From: SVEL01 sp964573715
GTDB lineage: Bacteria; Bacillota; Clostridia; Lachnospirales; Lachnospiraceae
Assembly: GCA_964573715.1 (NCBI GenBank)
Contig: CAZNKR010000009.1
Span: forward strand, 1 to 47,007
Direction: 5' to 3'
DNA: 47,007 nucleotides
The notes below the pieces were generated by a model. The model saw only the letters and a list, made by a program, of their open reading frames with translations, was not told where the DNA came from and searched no databases. Both the position numbers and the translations under genes were made by a program. Each line of letters opens with the position of its first letter. The first letter of the stretch is position 1. Below, in pieces: positions 34,238 through 41,834 of the stretch.

Positions 34238-36364
34238 ATGAACAACACAATGCAAACAGAATGGAACGGCTTTGCAGAAGGAAAATGGTCAAAGTCTGTA
34301 AATGTAAGAGACTTTATCCAGCATAACTATACACCATATGATGGTGATCAGTCTTTCTTGGTAGGACCTACAAAGAATACAGAAGAGTTATGGACACAGG
34401 TTATGGATTTATTTAAGCAGGAGCGTAGCAAAGATGGCGTTCTTGATATGGATACAAAGATCCCTTCAACAATTATTTCCCATGAAGCAGCATATTTAAA
34501 TAAAGATAAAGAAACTATCGTTGGTTTTCAGACAGATGCACCTTTAAAGAGAGCATTTATGCCTTTTGGTGGTATCCGTACTGCAGTAACAGCTTGTAAG
34601 TCATATGGCTACGAAGCAGATCCAGAAGTTATCAGAATCTTTACAGATTACAGAAAAACACATAATCAGGGTGTTTTCGATGTATATACACCAGAGATGA
34701 AATTAGCAAGACATGCTCATATCGTAACAGGTCTTCCTGATGCTTATGGTAGAGGACGTATCATTGGTGATTACAGAAGAGTAGCATTATATGGTATTGA
34801 TTTACTTATCGAAGATAAGAAAGAGCAGTTAGCTACATCACTTGTTAGAATGACATCTAAGAACATCAGACTTCGTGAAGAATTAGCTGAGCAGATTAAA
34901 GCTTTAGGCGAACTTAAGAAGTTAGGTGAAATCTATGGTTGTGATATTTCAAAGCCAGCTAAAGACGTTAAGGAAGCTATCCAGTGGACATATTTCGGAT
35001 ACTTAGCAGCTATTAAGGAACAGAACGGTGCAGCAATGTCTCTTGGACGTACATCTACATTCATTGATATCTATGCAGAAAGAGATATGAAGGCTGGTAA
35101 GTATACAGAAGATCAGATTCAGGAAATGGTTGACCATTTCATTATGAAGTTAAGAATGGTTAGATTTGCTCGTATTCCAGAATACAATGCTTTATTTGCT
35201 GGTGATCCTACATGGGTTACAGAGTCACTTGGTGGTGTTGGTATCGATGGAAGACATCTTGTAACAAAGACATCTTACAGATATTTACACACATTAGATA
35301 ACCTTGGTACTTCTCCAGAACCAAACATGACAGTTCTTTGGTCTACACACCTTCCTTCAAACTGGAAGAACTACTGTGCAGAAATGTCAATCAAGTCATC
35401 AGCTATTCAGTATGAAAATGATGATATGATGAGAGTAACTCATGGTGATGATTACGCAATCGCTTGTTGTGTATCTTCAATGAGAGTTGGTAAGGAAATG
35501 CAGTTCTTCGGAGCTAGAGCAAACCTTGCAAAATGTTTATTATACGCTATCAATGGTGGTGTTGATGAAAAACTTCTTATCCAGGTTGGACCAAAGTACA
35601 GACCAATTACTTCAGAGTACTTAGATTATGATGAAGTAGTAAGCAGATATGATGATATGATGGAATGGTTAGCTGGATTATATGTCAATACATTAAATGT
35701 TATTCATTATATGCATGATAAGTATTGTTATGAAAGAATTCAGATGGCTCTTCATGATAGAGAAGTTAAGAGATGGTTCGCAACAGGTATTGCTGGTCTT
35801 TCAGTAGTAGCAGATTCACTTAGTGCTATCAAGTACGCTAAGGTTAAAACTGTTAGAAATGAAGACGGAGTAGTAGTTGATTACGAAGTAGAAGGCGATT
35901 TCCCTAAATATGGTAACAATGATGATAGAGTTGACCAGATTGCAGTTGAACTTGTTAAAAAATTCATGAATATGGTTAGAAAGCATCACACATATAGAGA
36001 TTCAATCCCTACAACATCAATTCTTACAATTACTTCAAACGTATCATATGGTAAGAATACTGGTAGTACACCAGATGGTAGAAAAGCAGGCATTCCACTT
36101 GCTCCAGGAGCAAACCCAATGCATGGTCGTGATACACATGGTGCTTTAGCTTCATTAGCATCAGTTGCAAAGCTTCCATTTAAGGATGCTCAGGATGGTA
36201 TTTCAAATACATTTACAATCCTTCCAAATGCACTTGGTAAAGATAGCTTATTTGTAGGAAATTCTGATTTCGATATTAAGCTTACACCAGAACAGATCGC
36301 TGACATTGAAAAAGGTTCATGTGGTCCAAACGAAGCTTGTAACATCCCTAACTTAAACGTATAG
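34238..36364 (+). CDS. pflB: pyruvate formate-lyase body lacking the glycyl-radical domain
   Basis: Catalytic part of formate C-acetyltransferase, which cleaves pyruvate with CoA to acetyl-CoA and formate. The active-site pair Cys410-Cys411 is in DDYAIACCVSSMRVG, followed by QFFGARANLAK. At 708 aa it is shorter than the ~750 aa of canonical PFL because the C-terminal RVSGYA radical domain is missing. After ILPNALGKD it has a different ~40-residue tail ending CGPNEACNIPNLNV. The radical domain is the next gene. Regular codon use and a strong promoter show it is not decaying. Confidence 0.93.
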   Translation: MNNTMQTEWNGFAEGKWSKSVNVRDFIQHNYTPYDGDQSFLVGPTKNTEELWTQVMDLFKQERSKDGVLDMDTKIPSTIISHEAAYLNKDKETIVGFQTDAPLKRAFMPFGGIRTAVTACKSYGYEADPEVIRIFTDYRKTHNQGVFDVYTPEMKLARHAHIVTGLPDAYGRGRIIGDYRRVALYGIDLLIEDKKEQLATSLVRMTSKNIRLREELAEQIKALGELKKLGEIYGCDISKPAKDVKEAIQWTYFGYLAAIKEQNGAAMSLGRTSTFIDIYAERDMKAGKYTEDQIQEMVDHFIMKLRMVRFARIPEYNALFAGDPTWVTESLGGVGIDGRHLVTKTSYRYLHTLDNLGTSPEPNMTVLWSTHLPSNWKNYCAEMSIKSSAIQYENDDMMRVTHGDDYAIACCVSSMRVGKEMQFFGARANLAKCLLYAINGGVDEKLLIQVGPKYRPITSEYLDYDEVVSRYDDMMEWLAGLYVNTLNVIHYMHDKYCYERIQMALHDREVKRWFATGIAGLSVVADSLSAIKYAKVKTVRNEDGVVVDYEVEGDFPKYGNNDDRVDQIAVELVKKFMNMVRKHHTYRDSIPTTSILTITSNVSYGKNTGSTPDGRKAGIPLAPGANPMHGRDTHGALASLASVAKLPFKDAQDGISNTFTILPNALGKDSLFVGNSDFDIKLTPEQIADIEKGSCGPNEACNIPNLNV

Positions 36365-36382
36365 TTTTAAACGAATTTCTAT

Positions 36383-36402
36383 CCCCACATTAAGTTGTGG
36401 GG
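36383..36402 (+). other. intercistronic hairpin between pflB and the radical-subunit gene
   Basis: CCCCACA/TGTGGGG with a six-base loop, 18 bases after the pflB stop. No T run follows, so it is more likely an mRNA processing or stability element than a terminator. A second small hairpin GTTGC/GCAAC (36423-36436) lies just before the SD. Confidence 0.6.
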
Positions 36403-36452
36403 AGTAACAATAAAATGTATCAGTTGCTTATGCAACAGAATGGAGGAACATT

Positions 36453-36695
36453 ATGGTAGTAACACAACAGCAAAAAGATAACTTAGTTTCAATGCTTGAT
36501 GGATATGTAACAGAAGGTGGACATCACTTAAACGTTAACGTTTTAGTAAGAGAGACATTATTAGATGCTCAACAGCATCCAGAAAATTATCCTCAGCTTA
36601 CAATTCGTGTATCAGGATACGCAGTTAACTTCATTAAATTAACAAAAGAACAGCAGGATGACGTTATTTCACGTACATTCCACGAAACAATATAA
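36453..36695 (+). CDS. separate glycyl-radical subunit of pyruvate formate-lyase
   Basis: An 80-residue protein equal to the C-terminal end of PFL. It contains GHHLNVNVLVRE, YPQLTIRVSGYAVNF with the radical Gly55, and the ending TKEQQDDVISRTFHE. It has its own SD (TGGAGGA) and ATG and lies 88 bases after pflB, so this is a genuine separate gene rather than a frameshift. The closest known analogue is GrcA/YfiD of Escherichia coli, which repairs oxygen-damaged PFL; here it must supply the radical for the only PFL body in view. Activated by the PflA enzyme downstream. Confidence 0.92.
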   Translation: MVVTQQQKDNLVSMLDGYVTEGGHHLNVNVLVRETLLDAQQHPENYPQLTIRVSGYAVNFIKLTKEQQDDVISRTFHETI

Positions 36696-36722
36696 TTTTC
36701 TGTAGATAATGCAGATAAGCAG

Positions 36723-36758
36723 ATGCCTTATTAGAGTTTATCTTTAATAAGGCATTTA
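36723..36758 (+). terminator. possible attenuating hairpin before pflA
   Basis: ATGCCTTATTA (36723-36733) pairs with TAATAAGGCAT (36745-36755), then TTTACT. The short U tract suggests partial termination, which would lower expression of the activase relative to PFL. Confidence 0.5.
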
Positions 36759-36781
36759 CTATAATCAGAATGGAGCTTATT

Positions 36782-37540
36782 ATGAAAGGATATATTCATT
36801 CAATTGAAACCTTTGGAACTGTAGATGGACCAGGCATTAGATATGTAGTCTTTACACAAGGCTGCCCAATGAGATGTAAATATTGTCACAATCCAGATAC
36901 TTGGACTCCAAATGTGGGAGAGTTAAAAGAAAGTGATGACATTCTAAAAGATTTTGAAAAATATCGTCCATATCTTTCTGGTGGAGGCATAACAATAACT
37001 GGCGGTGAGCCAATGCTTCAAATGGATTTTTTAATAGATTTATTAAAAAAGGCAAGAGAAAAAAATGTTCATACCTGTATAGATTCCTCAGGAATAATGT
37101 TTAATCGTGAGAATAAGCAATTCATGGAAAAACTAGATGAACTTTTAAAATATACAAACCTTATTATGCTTGACATTAAGCACATTGATGACGAGCAGCA
37201 TAAGCTTCTTACAGGTCATTCCAACAAAAACATTTTAGACTTTGCAAGATACTTATCAGAAAAAAATGTAGATGTTTGGATTAGACATGTAACAGTTCCA
37301 ACAATAACATATAATACAAAATATCTTCTAAGACTTGGTGAATTTCTTGCAACACTGAACAACATAAAGGCACTTGATGTTTTGCCATATCATACAATGG
37401 GTGTTCCAAAATATGAGGCACTAGGCATTGAATATCCATTAAAGGGAATAGAACCTTTGGATAGGGAAGACGCAGTTAAGGCTAGAAATATTATTTTGTA
37501 TGGAATGCAAAAGGCAAAGGGTGCGGATTTTTGCAAATAG
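36782..37540 (+). CDS. pflA: pyruvate formate-lyase activating enzyme
   Basis: Radical SAM enzyme of 252 aa that abstracts a hydrogen from the glycine of PFL using a 4Fe-4S cluster and SAM. The cluster motif CxxxCxxC is C28, C32, C35 (TQGCPMRCKYCHNPDT), and GGGITITGGEPMLQ is the SAM-binding GGE motif. The start at 36782 is chosen because TGGAG (36771-36775) is a good SD for it and would be coding if the ATG at 36770 were used. It must recognise a radical loop on a separate 80-residue protein. Confidence 0.94.
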   Translation: MKGYIHSIETFGTVDGPGIRYVVFTQGCPMRCKYCHNPDTWTPNVGELKESDDILKDFEKYRPYLSGGGITITGGEPMLQMDFLIDLLKKAREKNVHTCIDSSGIMFNRENKQFMEKLDELLKYTNLIMLDIKHIDDEQHKLLTGHSNKNILDFARYLSEKNVDVWIRHVTVPTITYNTKYLLRLGEFLATLNNIKALDVLPYHTMGVPKYEALGIEYPLKGIEPLDREDAVKARNIILYGMQKAKGADFCK

Positions 37541-37633
37541 ATTGTTACGAAAACACGCTTTCGCTCTGTTTACGACATAGCGGGAATCCTTTTGTTTTGG
37601 CAGGATGAAACAGATGCATCAGAGGTATATTAA
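37541..37633 (+). other. unexplained structured intergenic segment
   Basis: About 90 bases, richer in G+C than the surroundings, with no ORF. TCTGTTT (37565-37571) pairs with AAACAGA (37608-37614), enclosing ATCC/GGAT (37586-37589 with 37603-37606). It could be the 3' end of the pflA transcript, an interspersed repeat copy or a small RNA. Confidence 0.35.
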
Positions 37634-38147
37634 TCAAGAAAAATAAGAATTATTATGCCATTGGTTAATGGCGATTCTATAACCAAAGTATATAGGATAT
37701 AGCATTGGAACGAATGAAGCATTACCACTATCAATGAGAATACTGCCAAGACTTAAAGCTTCACCAAATGTTGAACAAGCGCCATATAAACCAAATAGCG
37801 GAATATTAAAATCAACAGCACCGAAAGAGGTTGCAATTAGCTGACCTAATAAGTCCCCACAAAATAGATAATCTATATCTGTGTTTGCCATTCCAGACTT
37901 TGAATTCAATTGCGCAAGCTCCAACTGAATTTACAAATCCAGTTATAGGAACAAGGCTTCCTGCACCGCCATGTTTAGCAATTTTTGAATAGACATTAAG
38001 ACCAGTAAGAAGGATGGCAGTACCAATTAAAATCAAATTTTGATAACCAATAGAGGTATCCTTATTTAGTCCTAAATACATTAACAAATTAATTAGTACT
38101 TGTCCTATTGTACATATGATTCCTCCAACAATAAAAGCCATTAGCAT
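37634..38147 (-). pseudogene. deletion fusion relic of spoVAC and spoVAD
   Basis: The first part (38147 to about 37900) reads as SpoVAC: FIVGGIICTIGQVLIN, GGAGSLVPITGFVNSV, AIEFK. In another frame from about 37895 it reads as the middle of SpoVAD, a thiolase-like protein: DIDYLFCGDLLGQLIATSFG and LFGLYGACSTFGEALSLG. The SpoVAC start is preceded by an in-frame stop one codon away, its C-terminal half and the SpoVAD N-terminus are missing, and SpoVAD decays after about residue 75 of the fragment. SpoVA proteins move dipicolinic acid in spores. This is a remnant of a spoVACD(E) operon with an internal deletion. Confidence 0.85.
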
Positions 38148-38180
38148 GTTTTATAAATATAATACAAAAACAATAGGTAA

Positions 38181-38240
38181 AAATAAAACCGACTACCCAA
38201 TTGCTAGAGTTGATATTTACTAACGATTGGGGGTCGGTTT
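38181..38240 (-). terminator. terminator of the penicillin-binding protein gene
   Basis: A long interrupted stem: AAACCGAC/GTCGGTTT outside (38186-38193 with 38233-38240) and CCCAAT/ATTGGG inside. A TTTTATTTTT tract follows on the minus strand. It also separates the gene from the spoVA relic. Confidence 0.8.
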
Positions 38241-38270
38241 AATTTAGTCCTGATTTGATAGTTTTATAAA

Positions 38271-40841
38271 TTAATTGTGAACGTTACAAATGCTATTTTC
38301 AAGTCCACTTGGTACTTCGTAAGGGGTATCATAAGTTGTTTCACCACCGGTACCTTTGCCAAGAAATCTGATTCTGTATACTTGTTCCTTTGCAAATGAG
38401 GCAGGACAGTTTGGACCAGCAAGTTTATTTGATATTGTACATATATTATATTTAACATGACATACACATGTATCTTCTGGAACTGTACCTTCTGCAAAGT
38501 ATTCTGTTACAATCATATTACCTTCAGGGTCGTGGTCACATAAGCCTTCAACTGCAAGTTTGCCACATTTTTTACAAACGGAAGCAGTAACTACATTTGT
38601 TGGTACTTCAGGTTCTACATAAGTAAATCCTTTTTCTTGATGAATGCGAGTCATAATCTTGCTCCATAAAATTTTATGGTATTGAGTGTTATATACTGTA
38701 TCACCAATAGATGTATTTTCATCGAAACCACTCCATATAGCAGCAGTAAGATAAGGAGTATAACCTGCAAACCAAATATCATAATCATTTGATGTTGTTC
38801 CAGTCTTACCTGATACATATTGACCTTCTACATTTGCTAGTTTACCAGTACCGGTAGTAACAACATCATGCATTGCATTAGTAAGAAGAAATGCAGATGT
38901 CTCTTTTAAAACTCTGTGTGTATTAGGATCTTTTTCAAGAATTACATGTCCTTTGCTGTCAAGAACCTTTGTATAGTAAGAGCTTTCTGTATAAATACCA
39001 CCATTTGCTATTGTAGCATAGGCATTACATAATTCAATGTTTGTTACTCCGTCAGTAAGACCACCTAGGGCAAGTGACTGGGTAATATCAGTATTTACGG
39101 TATTATCATTATTTACTCGACTAGAAACAAGTGTTGAAAAACCAAAATCCTCTAAATATTCAAAACCAACTTCTGGGGTAATGGCGGTTAAACATTTAAC
39201 GGCTATAATATTCATGGATTTTTCAATACTCATTCTAATAGAGCTTAGTCCGTAATAGTAATTACCCCACCAGTTAGATATCTGACGTCCAGATGAAGTA
39301 TATGCATATGGAGCATCATCAAATACTGTGGCAAGAGAATAATTATATCTGTCAATAGCAGGTCCAAAAGAAGCTAAAACCTTAAATGTAGAACCTGGCT
39401 GTCTAGTTGAATCAGTTGCACGATTAAGAGAACGACTTGTTTCTTTATCACCTCTACCACCAACAATAGCTTTTACATATCCAGTTGATTGGTCAATAAC
39501 TGAAAAGGAAACCTGAGGTTGAAGGGTGAAAACAACATTTTCTCCTAATATCTTATCACCTTCTTGTGCATAGGCAGCCTTGTACTCATCGATACATGCT
39601 TGGGCTTCTTCCTTAGAATTAAAAATAATTTTGAAGTTTGATTCACCAAGTAACTTCCTATGATAATACAAAATATTTGTATTTGAGAAGTTTTCAGTTT
39701 CACCATTTTCATGCTTTACTGAATACTGCCATGAAAATGAATATAAAGTATTTGCAGGATAATTATCTGGATTGGATAATTCTTCATCACAAATAGTCTG
39801 AATAGCAGAATCTTGGGTAGAGTATATGCTAAGTCCGCCGCTATATACAGCATTAACTGCTTGTGTATAGGTATAGGCTTTTTGTTCTTGTAAATCTTCG
39901 ATAACTTGATCAATAAGTTCATCTACAAAATAAGAATAAGGAGAAGCAGTAGCATAATCCACATTATTATCTTGTATTCTTTCGTATACGTTGTCTGCAA
40001 TAGATTCATCGTATTCATCCTGAGTAATATGTCCATTTTTTTTCATATTGCTAAGTACTTTTGCTCGTCTATCTGCATTGTTGTCAGGATGTAAAATAGG
40101 ATTATACTTGGCAGGATTCTGTGTAATAGAGGAAATAACTGCGCTTTCTGAAATAGTAAGTTCAGAAACATCCTTATTAAAGTATCTTGAAGCTGCAGCC
40201 TGAACACCGTAGTTGCCGGCACCAAGATTAATTGTATTTAGATAATTTTCAAGAATAATATCTTTGCTCATGCTTTTTTCAAGTTCAATTGCTAAATATT
40301 GTTCTTGAATCTTACGTTTGATTAATTCACCGTAATTATCTTCTTGACCACCGTTTTCAAATACATTGTTTTTCAATAACTGTTGTGTAATAGTGCTAGC
40401 TCCACCTTGGGAAAAAGAGCCTGTAGATAATAAACCAAAGGTAGCTCTTAAAACACCCTTAACATCAACACCATTGTGAGATTCAAATCTCTCGTCTTCG
40501 ATATCGATGAATGCATACTTTAAGCAGTTTGGAATGTCATCTATAGAAACTAATTGGCGGTTAGAACCATCTGTAACCAATTTTTCTATTTCTGTACCGT
40601 CACTGTCATATATGGTTGTTGAAAATTCAACTGGAGAAATATTGACTGTGTCAATACTTGGTGCTCCGTCAATAATACCTTTTATCATACCTAGACCAAA
40701 GAAACCAACAGTAGCTACTGCTAAGACCATTACAAATACAAATAATCTAAATACAGTAACAAATACTTTTGTTTTGAGCTTCCTTGGAGTCGATACTATG
40801 GCTTTGTGTTTTTCAATAACCTTTTTTTTGCTAAAATTCAT
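38271..40841 (-). CDS. class A penicillin-binding protein (transglycosylase/transpeptidase)
   Basis: A bifunctional peptidoglycan synthase of 856 aa. A signal-anchor segment lies at about 35-60. The GT51 glycosyltransferase domain has EDERFESHNGVD with the catalytic Glu and GGASTITQQLLKN. The transpeptidase domain has the SxxK serine in RQPGSTFKVLA and KTGTTSNDYDIWFAGYT. The C-terminal tail holds about nine cysteines (CKKCGK, CDHDPEG, CVCHVKYNIC, NCP), suggesting an outside metal or disulfide module. The ATG at 40841 is chosen because GGAGG lies five bases before it; the frame is open to 40865. Confidence 0.93.
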   Translation of the reverse strand: MNFSKKKVIEKHKAIVSTPRKLKTKVFVTVFRLFVFVMVLAVATVGFFGLGMIKGIIDGAPSIDTVNISPVEFSTTIYDSDGTEIEKLVTDGSNRQLVSIDDIPNCLKYAFIDIEDERFESHNGVDVKGVLRATFGLLSTGSFSQGGASTITQQLLKNNVFENGGQEDNYGELIKRKIQEQYLAIELEKSMSKDIILENYLNTINLGAGNYGVQAAASRYFNKDVSELTISESAVISSITQNPAKYNPILHPDNNADRRAKVLSNMKKNGHITQDEYDESIADNVYERIQDNNVDYATASPYSYFVDELIDQVIEDLQEQKAYTYTQAVNAVYSGGLSIYSTQDSAIQTICDEELSNPDNYPANTLYSFSWQYSVKHENGETENFSNTNILYYHRKLLGESNFKIIFNSKEEAQACIDEYKAAYAQEGDKILGENVVFTLQPQVSFSVIDQSTGYVKAIVGGRGDKETSRSLNRATDSTRQPGSTFKVLASFGPAIDRYNYSLATVFDDAPYAYTSSGRQISNWWGNYYYGLSSIRMSIEKSMNIIAVKCLTAITPEVGFEYLEDFGFSTLVSSRVNNDNTVNTDITQSLALGGLTDGVTNIELCNAYATIANGGIYTESSYYTKVLDSKGHVILEKDPNTHRVLKETSAFLLTNAMHDVVTTGTGKLANVEGQYVSGKTGTTSNDYDIWFAGYTPYLTAAIWSGFDENTSIGDTVYNTQYHKILWSKIMTRIHQEKGFTYVEPEVPTNVVTASVCKKCGKLAVEGLCDHDPEGNMIVTEYFAEGTVPEDTCVCHVKYNICTISNKLAGPNCPASFAKEQVYRIRFLGKGTGGETTYDTPYEVPSGLENSICNVHN

Positions 40842-40929
40842 AGTAACCTCCATAATTGTTTGCAAGTGGCAAAAAATTAATTGTTATTTAATTTATAAAC
40901 TTACAAAAATGTAAATTTGCACAACCTAC

Positions 40930-40938
40930 ATTATATCA
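40930..40938 (-). promoter_or_regulatory. extended -10 promoter of the penicillin-binding protein gene
   Basis: On the minus strand TGA followed by a consensus TATAAT (40935-40930). The -35 is weak (TTTATT at 17 bases). Confidence 0.5.
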
Positions 40939-40987
40939 AATCCAAAGTGACAAATAAAGAAGAAAATTATTAAATAATGTTATTATA

Positions 40988-41016
40988 TTGTTACATTAGG
41001 TATTTTTTGGTAGAAT
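40988..41016 (+). promoter_or_regulatory. promoter of the yigZ-like gene
   Basis: TTGTTA (40988-40993), a 17-base spacer and TAGAAT (41011-41016), with TG in the extended -10 position. Confidence 0.6.
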
Positions 41017-41071
41017 GTTCCTAATAGATTACTAACTTATGTACAAAAATTAATCAATAAAAGGAAAATAT

Positions 41072-41725
41072 ATGAGCGAATCAATTAAAATAGTTTTTAA
41101 AGGTGGAGAAGCGCAAATAATAGAGAAAAAATCCAGGTTTATAGCTTATGTTAGACCTGTTTCTTCTCCAGAAGAAGCAACAACATTTATAGATGGAATA
41201 AAAAAGATGAATTGGGACGCAAAACATAATTGTTCTGCAATTGTAATAGGACCCAATAATGAATTTTCAAGATGTAGTGATGATGGAGAACCAGCATCAA
41301 CAGCAGGAAAGCCTATGCTTGAAGTTCTTATTAATGAAGGCGTTCACAATGTAGCAGTAGTGGTTACTAGATATTTTGGAGGGGTTCTTCTTGGAACAGG
41401 GGGATTAGTAAGAGCATATCAAAAGGCAGTTAAAGAAGGACTTAATGCCTCTACTATTATTGAAAAAATAAAGGGTTGTGAATTTAAGATAGAAACAGAT
41501 TATGTAGGAATAGGAAAACTTCAATATATTGCATCCACTATGAATCTTTTTGTGGTAGATACACAGTATGATGAAAAGGTAAGGATTAAACTTATGGTTC
41601 CTACTATAATAGAAGAAGAATTTACAAAAAAAGTTATAGAGGGAACAAATGGAAAGTCATTAATTAATAAAGAAAGAGACTGTTTTTATGCCATAGTAGA
41701 TGAGAAGCTTCATATATTTATTTAA
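41072..41725 (+). CDS. yigZ: YigZ/IMPACT family protein
   Basis: A 217-residue member of the UPF0029/IMPACT family. The N-terminal domain carries the signature CSDDGEPASTAGKPMLEVL and YFGGVLLGTGGLVRAY; the C-terminal ~70 residues form the DUF1949-like ferredoxin fold. The eukaryotic homologue IMPACT regulates the GCN2 stress kinase; the bacterial role is uncertain, probably linked to translation or RNA. Single gene with its own promoter, convergent with typA. Confidence 0.93.
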   Translation: MSESIKIVFKGGEAQIIEKKSRFIAYVRPVSSPEEATTFIDGIKKMNWDAKHNCSAIVIGPNNEFSRCSDDGEPASTAGKPMLEVLINEGVHNVAVVVTRYFGGVLLGTGGLVRAYQKAVKEGLNASTIIEKIKGCEFKIETDYVGIGKLQYIASTMNLFVVDTQYDEKVRIKLMVPTIIEEEFTKKVIEGTNGKSLINKERDCFYAIVDEKLHIFI

Positions 41726-41760
41726 TTTACAAAAGCAAATAAAGATTAAACAATAAATTA

Positions 41761-41829
41761 GAGCAAGTTCACTTAAAAGTGTACTTGCTCTAATTTGTTA
41801 GAGGCAATTTTTTAAGCCTCTTTTTATTT
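41761..41829. terminator. pair of terminators between yigZ and typA
   Basis: The hairpin at 41761-41790 (GAGCAAGT.../...ACTTGCTC) and the hairpin at 41801-41820 (GAGGC/GCCTC) followed by TTTTTATTT lie between the convergent stop codons. The second ends plus-strand transcription; the first has a T-rich flank on either strand and can serve typA. Confidence 0.75.
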
Positions 41830-41834
41830 AATCA

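Noticed and set aside
36365..36452. Frameshift splitting one pflB gene
   Set aside because: The body has its own stop after a distinct 40-residue tail, and the radical-domain ORF has its own SD and ATG across an 88-base spacer with stops and hairpins. Simple indel correction would not join them.
40507..40914. Plus-strand ORF opposite the penicillin-binding protein N-terminus
   Set aside because: Shadow of the coding strand; it runs through the minus-strand SD and promoter.
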